In this document: piece by piece, positions 57,889-64,000 of the stretch
Layout of the letters: each line of letters begins with the position of its first letter
Numbering within the stretch: the first letter of the stretch is position 1
Assembly: GCA_022606425.2 (NCBI GenBank)
Contig: JAHDVF020001468.1
Location: 2,713,501-2,777,500 of the forward strand
Reading direction: 5' to 3'
From: Lepidostoma basale
Lineage: Eukaryota > Arthropoda > Insecta > Trichoptera > Lepidostomatidae
Length of the DNA stretch: 64,000 nucleotides
Position numbers and translations under genes: made by a program
The notes under the pieces: model-generated
The model's database searches: none
What the model was told of the DNA's origin: nothing
What the model saw: only the letters and a program-made list of their open reading frames with translations

Positions 57889-58027
57889 ACCCATTCGAGT
57901 TGCAGCTTCTTGTCGGGCGGGGAGTTGTCCACGGGCGCGTGGTGGATGGGAGGGTAGAAGGTCCTGCGCAGGCCGCGGATTGTGACCCTCACGGGCTCCT
58001 CTTTCAGCACCTCCAGCAAAGTGTAGT
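57889..58027 (-). CDS. DCX-EMAP: DCX-EMAP, exon: HELP motif
   Basis: Acceptor TGTGCGCAG. The donor is taken as GGGT|GTATCC, not the GT two bases earlier, because only this choice gives LEWVYGYRG across the junction, the family sequence. Residues 127-173 hold the HELP (hydrophobic EMAP-like protein) motif with [15 protein letters not shown], the start of the EML-specific propeller region. Confidence 0.92.
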
Positions 58028-58974
58028 CTGCGCACAAAAAGCTTCCATATTAATAGAGCTTTTTCAAATACCTTACGATATACACGTATCGACTTTTAAT
58101 AACTAAATAAAGTATTAAAATTATGTTGATGTCATTTTTATACAGTATAAAATATGTTTCACAGAGTTTTGTCTCCCAGGTCAAAACTAGTCAAAAATTT
58201 GTTAAAACTTGTCCTAGCTACGTACAATAATGTAAGTCGTTTAAAAAACCCTAGGAAAGTCTACAACGTCTAATAAATAATGTTCTAGTTAGGTTGGGTG
58301 AAACGGACTGCTGGGAGCAAAGGGCGCAGAATCGAGAAGCTTGAAATCAAATCACAGGGAGACTAAAACTTTTCAAAAATTGTACGGCCATAAGAAAGTT
58401 TTGAAAAAATATGTTTCCTATACATCAATCATATTTGAGAGAGTTTATTCCCTTAGAAGCTATTGTATAATGTTAATTTGTGGACCTTTGTCACAGATTA
58501 ACATTAAACGTTTAAATACATTATTCTTTCCAGAATTTTCCCTACCAACTTGATTGGCAATTAGATTTTTTTAAATAAATTGTAATGATAAAGAATGAAA
58601 TAAATATACATATTTTTTCAAAAATGTCTAATTATCAAATAATGAAACATTCTTCTTTCCAGAATTTTCCCTACCAACTTGATTTTCAAATAGATTTAAA
58701 CAAAATAAATTGTAATGATATAGAGTGAAATAAATATATGTTTTTTTTTCAAAAATGTTTAATTATCAAATAATGAAACCCAACAATATTTTAACGCTGT
58801 ATTAATATTTTTTCGATGATATAAAAAATCCTGATTGGCAATAAAACATATTTATTTATAATATATGTTATATATGAAATCAAATCAAAATTCATTATTA
58901 AGGAGTTTGACAGTGACGCAATCTTACCGATTAATACTAAATAGTTAATAGGTGAGGTAATATGTTGATATTAG

Positions 58975-59200
58975 AAACGATGGCCGAGTGAAGGGACAGG
59001 GGCACGCCGTTGGGCGCCGCCACCGCGCCGCGCCGCCGCCGTGCCGCGGGGAGTTATGACTTCCGGTTTCGTACTTGTCTATTCATTCATGTTCCCGGCG
59101 GAGATAAGGGAAACACTCCGGCGAAAAGGCAAAGCAAAGAATCGGGTGATAAAATAACGAGAACTGGCGCTCGTTGGAGTTCACTGAACTGAATCCTATT
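58975..59200 (-). promoter_or_regulatory. CpG-rich block, possible internal promoter
   Basis: An isolated GC- and CpG-rich stretch (GCGCCGCCACCGCGCCGCGC) in the intron between the DCX and HELP exons. Its place would suit a first exon or promoter for a DCX-less isoform, but no start codon with an open frame and donor was found. It could equally be a diverged repeat. Confidence 0.2.
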
Positions 59201-59224
59201 AACCTGATATACCTACTGGAAAAA

Positions 59225-59355
59225 TAACCAATGTGCACTTGACATTTGATAACCCTCTAGTAGGACGGGATATGTAATTTTTATTTTAAAAATATTGAAA
59301 TATTAGTGAATACGTCCTAGTTAGACGAAACATGTTACTTCTAGAATGCACACAC
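59225..59355 (+). repeat. FB1 repeat, strongly diverged
   Basis: GACATTTGATAACCC and, 80 bp on, GTTAGACGAAACATGTTACT and CTTCTAGAA match FB1 parts. Confidence 0.5.
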
Positions 59356-59664
59356 TATCATTAAAATTTAAAAATTTATATTGAGTTTAACACCAATTTA
59401 ATACATTCATCACACAATTGTATTTAAGTTTGAGTGATAATTCATACTAAGTTGGTTCAAATCCACATTTTATAAAATTGAACATAAACAACACAACTTT
59501 CGCCTATCCAAATGAACAATATAATTAATTGATTTTCCGTATTTATATAAATTAATAGTGCATCTATTTATTATTTTAAAATAAATTAAATTAAAAAATA
59601 ATAAATCAGAACAATCGGCATTTCTTTTTATTTTATGTAGAGTTATAAAAGATTATTAAATACG

Positions 59665-59890
59665 ATTTTTTGAGACTTAAAACACTGTTTTTCCATTTTT
59701 TAGTTTATTTTTATTGATATGTTTCGACGATTTTTTACCTTCATCGTCTAGAGAACGATATTAACATTTATATCGTTCATCAGTTTATATTGTTTTCCGC
59801 ATGATAAAACCTTCGACACATGTCGAGACAGATAAATTCAAAACTAGAGAAACAGTATTTTAATTCATAAAAAATATCCGATTGCACAAT
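59665..59890. repeat. FB2 palindromic repeat, full length
   Basis: The minus arm has GTTCTCTAGACGATGAAGG and CGTCGAAACATATC; the plus arm has TTCGACACATGTCGAGACAG. Centre: ATATCGTT inverted pair. Outer ends AAAACACTGTTTTTCC and AACAGTATTTTAATTCAT. Confidence 0.7.
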
Positions 59891-61464
59891 TCCACAGTGT
59901 TAACGCAGTTTATAAAAAAACTAGTGTATAGGACGTTTCTGAAAACAATAGCTCGATATTATAATATGATAAAAGGAGATCCGAGCCATGTATAAAATCA
60001 AATATGCCTTCTGCATTAAGAGTTATTACAGACCTAATATAAAAGCCCCAGTTTAAAAAAAACTGATTTTTCCCGAAGTGTTCTTTTGTTCAAGTCTGAA
60101 ATGGTGAAATTTTAAATGTGTACAAAGGTTGAAAGATCTGGGGCGCGCGATTTATCACTGACAATTTAATGATACGTTATTATTTTTTTACAAAACAAAA
60201 AATGTATTCATAACGTATTGCTGTACGCTACCGTTCGGAAAACTCTTCACAACATGTATTTACTTTGGATATCTAAAACGATTTAAAGATTACATGCTTG
60301 TGCATATGCTTGTTATTTTAAAAAAATCAACATATTTATCGACAATGTATTGCCTTGCTAATGATATTGTTTGGACTGATATTCTAGCATATGTTGGCTA
60401 TTTCTCTTACGTTTGATAGTGATATTAGTGGAAATGTAATTAACGTAGGTTAATGATGAAAATATAACTAGTTAACTTTATTTCAGTGATCCGGGGTATT
60501 TCTATCCGCGAGGATCTATTTTGAGCTTTTGTGGAGGCTAGGAGTGATAATTGGAGATGCATTTTATAAGGAATTCCTTAGTAAAAACGTTCTGCAAGTT
60601 CCTGGATTTATTAATTTATTATCATGATTCACAATTCTAGGTACAGTTCCTATAATGTGTGCTGTATTCGTATGAAAAAAAAATGAAAGTAACAACTCCA
60701 CTCACAACTTTGCATTATTTAAAAAAAATGGGATTAAATCCGAAGAAGCAAAACTGTTAAAATGTTTGAATTTTGATAAAATATTGATGAATTTGATAAA
60801 TCAATGTGCACATGAAATTAGTAAATGAAGCAGGTGAAGTATATAATGTTGTACATAATATTTGCAGACACCGGTTGTACATAAGAATATGGTAATGGGT
60901 GTATGGGTGCAGACGCCTCGAGGAAACCGGCCGCGTGGTCACTTCAATAACGTCAGAAATGTAAAGCGTTCGTGTGGAATAATTTTCATTGCTACGTATC
61001 GTATGGAAATTTTGTTGTGACGCAAAAGGAAACGAAATTGTTTGACTAAGAGCCGCGGGTATCCACAACCGTTTATTGATTTTACACGTGAGAGCCGCGG
61101 GCTAAAGCCTCGCGTATTTGCTTAAAGCTACATAGACCCAATTAATTGCTTTAATTATGAAAAACGAAAAAAAATTAACCAAGTATAATATTGACTTTAT
61201 AAAGTAAAAACTATGAATGAATTGAATAATTAGTCAAATAATAGCAAGTTTCAAAAGTAAAATGCGTAAAATTTTAAAATTTTTAGGATTAGTAAATACT
61301 AATCTACTAGTTATTTAGTTAGTTAGTAAATACTTTTTTTTTAAAATGACAAGATTTTTTTGTTATCTTCTATGTGAGGCTTCAATATGCTTGTTAAATT
61401 ATCTATCACACATGAGTTAAGAAATTGTAAACAAGAGTTCATAGTAATGATTTGAGTAGACTTA

Positions 61465-61685
61465 AAGGCAGAACATACTATTAACACGCCACGCCACCCG
61501 ATGCCACGTGATGCGTGTTGAGTCGAATCAAATTGTATTGTTTTCTATGGACAGAATCACACTACGAACACCCGACGCGACGCTATGCGCGTACACGCCA
61601 CCCTATCCAGACGAGCTAGATCGGCGTGTTGCCGATGGTGGGAGTAAACACGCCACGTCGCGTGTTAATAGTATATTTCTGCCTT
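61465..61685. mobile_element. MITE, 221 bp, with TA duplication
   Basis: Terminal inverted repeats AAGGCAGAACATACTATTAA (27 bp with CACGCC) and the near-complement ending TATTTCTGCCTT, flanked by TA on both sides. The inner part is GC-rich (ACGCCACCCTATCCAGACGA). Confidence 0.75.
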
Positions 61686-61729
61686 TAGTGTATGAACATG
61701 CGTTCATTCATTCCATAATTTCTTGTTAA

Positions 61730-61920
61730 TTAATAATTGTTTCTTGAAAAATAACAATGATGTTAAACTTCATATTCATTAATTAATACAAATTAAAGCG
61801 TTAATTTTCTAGAAGTTTTCTTGTATTTTATGCGAATGACTTGTTTCGCGTTGCAAAGGCATTATCAAATGTTTGATAAAACTTATAGTAACAACATTTG
61901 ATAACACTAAGCGTAACAAA
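61730..61920 (-). repeat. FB1 repeat
   Basis: TTTCTAGAAGTTTTCTTGTA, then on the minus strand TTGATAATGCC (61868-61858) and GCGAAACAAGTC ending at 61838. ATAAAAT and GTTTTAT can pair as stem I. Confidence 0.7.
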
Positions 61921-61944
61921 ATTTCGATTATGCCCAAACAAGGC

Positions 61945-62269
61945 GAATACAAAACGGCAAAAACCCAGATGTCGCCATGAAAGAGTATGAGAATATTTTG
62001 AATACAAAAGAGCAAGAATGGAATACTCCAATTCTCTCCAAAAGTAATTTGAGATGCACATGATTCGCAAGCTCGAGAACGTTTCCGGATTATTTTGAAA
62101 TTTGTTCAGATTATTGTTGTATGATAATTTGGTGTGTTTTTTTAATGTGTGTGGAAAAAATATTAACATTAATAGATAAAACTTATAACTGATTACGATT
62201 ATACAGTGAAACAAGTTTTTAAAGAGCAGAAAATCTTTACTTCCGTGAATATTTCACGGTTGCAACTAG
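61945..62269 (+). mobile_element. Probable non-autonomous Helitron copy
   Basis: AAAACCCAGATGTCGCCATG through ACGTTTCCGGATTATTTTGA, ending with hairpin CCGTGAATATTTCACGG (62243-62259), TTGCAA, CTAG (62266-62269) and host T. This 3' structure fits Helitrons; the 5' TC end was not identified. Confidence 0.6.
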
Positions 62270-62348
62270 TAAAATAAATCTTTCATTTGTATTAATATCA
62301 AAAGTAGTGAAATAAAATTGAGGGATTTTAATACTTTGATTGACAAAC

Positions 62349-62610
62349 CTGAGCTCCTGAGAATCTCGCTCTCGGGTGCGTAGAGCACGCGCGGGCGGCT
62401 CTTGCTACGCGCCCTCCTCGCTCGCGCCGGAGGCTCGTCGGCCGCGGCGGCCACGGCGGCGCGCGAGCGGGAGCGCCGCATGGGCGACTCGCCCCCGGCT
62501 CCGGCCCCACCTGCCGCCGTGGATGCGCCAGTTGCTCCCACAGTGCCTACCCCGAGGTAGAAGGTCTCCACGTCGGCGAACTCGTTGCGAAGCTGAGAGA
62601 AACTCCGCAC
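62349..62610 (-). CDS. DCX-EMAP: DCX-EMAP, exon: end of DCX domain and Ala/Arg linker
   Basis: Acceptor CTATTCAG, donor CTCAG|GTTTGT. Residues 40-61 finish the doublecortin domain ([20 protein letters not shown]). The rest is a Gly/Ala/Arg/Ser-rich linker ([32 protein letters not shown]) that is probably disordered and basic. It ends ESEILRSS. The exon is GC-rich. A probable Helitron copy ends about 80 bp away on the intron side. Confidence 0.88.
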
Positions 62611-63756
62611 CTGAATAGAACGGATATAAAATATTTATTCATATTTTTCCCCTAATAGGAAAACCTATCTTTTTGGTCAATTTCTTGAAACGTAGCAATT
62701 TATTATAATATCTGATATTATTTTATATTTATTTACAAATATATATTTTTCCATCTCTAATTAAAAATAATATATTTATTGTTTATACAATAACAATATA
62801 CAACTTCATACGTAATAATATTGATGAAAATGTCCGATATTATTGTATTTGAATTTGAATTTATTTACAAATATACGTTTTTCCTTCTCCAATTAAAAAT
62901 AATATGTAAAAAATATAATTTATTTTTGTTTGTTCAACAACAATATAAAACTTCGCATATACGTAGTATTGATGAAAAAATTATGTTTTAAAAGAGTGAC
63001 ATAACTAAAGAACATTCAAATGCTATTTTTTATTTTAATATTTGTTTATAGAAAACCTAATGTCATATGTTTAATTTGTGTAGAAAATAAAATGGCACTC
63101 CCATTAAATATAACAAAACTAACAGAAAACGTACTATTCCACAATATTAAATAAGACATTTGTAAATTTGTAAAATTAAAAAATACATACATTAATAATA
63201 TTTATCTTGATGTCACCCATTAAGTAAGTTTGTGTTCGTTTAAAACAAACACAATAAAGAAAACGAATATTGTTGATTTTGTTCGTGCGTTATTTTATAT
63301 ATTTAAAAAACAGGCGTCAGTGATTTCTGAGATTTATAAACACTTCTATAAGGTCATGCCTGGGAAAGTGTATTGATAAAGCCATTTGAAACTTCACAGA
63401 TTTCTCTGTGCTGATTGCGCGATAAATGAACAATGAAATCTTGATCTAGGCGCGATACACTCAATGTCAACTCCACATTTTACGAGTCCTTGCGCTAGAC
63501 TGCTTTTTGTACAAACGCATTTATATTTTGACCTATAAAAACCCAACACGTATAACAAATAAATAAGTCGTAGCAATATAAAAATAGTTAATTTAAATTT
63601 AGCACAATCAAACGGTCAAATATTACAAAAAACATATTACTCTATTTTGATCACACATTTCTTTTCTTGGGTATGTTAGTTTAGAGAAAGCTTTCAATTA
63701 AAATACATTATCCATCAAGTGCTGGCAGATTCATTGTTAAGTAAAAATATATTGAC
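62611..63756 (-). other. DCX-EMAP intron between the DCX exons
   Basis: AT-rich, no repeat family recognised. There is an approximate direct duplication: the stretch near 62700-62830 (TTTACAAATATATATTTTTC and following) recurs in diverged form near 62860-62990. No coding signal. Confidence 0.6.
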
Positions 63757-63873
63757 CTCTTGTCCGTTCACAGCGAACATTCTTTTGGCTCCACTCATCT
63801 TGAGAACTTGTCCTAAGTCTTCTAAAACTTCTTCAAAGGGTTGTGTAGTCCGTAAATTTAGTAGTACTCGACA
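63757..63873 (-). CDS. DCX-EMAP: DCX-EMAP, first exon in window (DCX domain)
   Basis: Partial gene: earlier exons lie beyond the right edge. The product is a doublecortin-domain EMAP/EML-like protein that binds microtubules. The Drosophila counterpart (CG42247) acts in the cilia of mechanosensory neurons. This exon (phase 0, 39 codons) begins inside a doublecortin domain: [20 protein letters not shown], then [18 protein letters not shown]. Acceptor TTTTTTTCAG, donor GAG|GTCAAT. The 15 exons in the window total 2304 bp, exactly 767 codons plus stop, with every junction in frame. Residues below are numbered from this exon. Confidence 0.9.
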
Positions 63874-64000
63874 CTGAAAAAAACCGCGTATTACTTTCAC
63901 AATTATAAATAAATAAAAACAAAATCGAGCATCAATATGTTTATATTATCAAAATTAACAATAACAAATATTTTTTTCAATAAATATTAGGACATCAGTA

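Larger units (their letters stand above)
50716..62348 (-). other. DCX-EMAP 5' introns
   Basis: Introns 50716-51335, 51432-55891, 56064-56819, 56970-57888 and 58028-62348. The large ones hold the repeats listed separately. Unique blocks: 52770-52930, GC-rich with TGACGTCA at 52802-52809; 53960-54060; and 58975-59200, GC- and CpG-rich. The stretches 51800-52700, 53110-53950, 54070-54880 and 59890-61460 show nothing recognisable beyond AT-rich sequence. Confidence 0.6.

Noticed and set aside
57889..57891. Alternative donor two bases upstream (TGG|GTGTAT) for the HELP exon
   Set aside because: It breaks the frame into the next exon, whereas the chosen donor gives the conserved EWVYGYRG.

Overview
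The window looks like a piece of an insect nuclear genome, most likely a moth or butterfly. Small GC-rich coding exons with canonical GT-AG borders sit in very AT-rich introns, and the introns are crowded with short retroelement tails, tRNA-derived SINEs, MITEs and palindromic repeats of a kind common in Lepidoptera. The order assignment is an inference; the insect assignment rests on the two host genes and is firmer.

Host gene 1, plus strand, about 10.25-32.04 kb: the 3' part of a Phactr (phosphatase and actin regulator) gene. Eight coding exons splice in frame to a stop at 32039-32041. They encode a Gly/Met-rich and Pro-rich linker, three C-terminal RPEL actin-binding motifs, and the PP1-binding tail ending in FHRP. 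The N-terminal exons are not in the window, so 1-10250 is read as upstream intron or flank.

Host gene 2, minus strand, about 63.87-39.86 kb: the 3' part of a DCX-EMAP gene (a doublecortin-domain EMAP/EML-like microtubule protein, the Drosophila CG42247 type). Fifteen exons splice in frame to 767 residues: the end of a DCX domain, an Ala/Arg-rich linker, the HELP motif, then WD40 repeats to the stop at 39861-39863. The two genes are convergent, with about 7.8 kb between their stop codons. They share a cytoskeletal theme (actin/PP1 and microtubules), but nothing shows that they work together.

Mobile DNA: a nearly complete LINE (ORF1 with three CCHC knuckles, ORF2 of 1006 aa intact) lies in a DCX-EMAP intron on the gene's own strand. 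There is a solo LTR with a 4-bp target duplication at 43846-44452, at least ten 3'-end fragments of one LINE family with TTAG tails, other LINE 3' fragments, CR1/L2-type tails, SINEs, a mariner fragment, MITEs, and a probable non-autonomous Helitron family with hairpin-CTAG ends.

The most unusual signal is a set of palindromic repeat families (called FB1, FB2 and FB4 here) whose shared cores read like minimal type I hammerhead ribozymes: a CTGANGA-like box, a short stem II, then GAAAC(AT or CG)GTC with a self-complementary stem III. This suggests descent from Penelope-like elements or retrozymes. Most copies have changes at invariant positions. A separate near-perfect 265-bp palindrome at 16615-16879 is unexplained.
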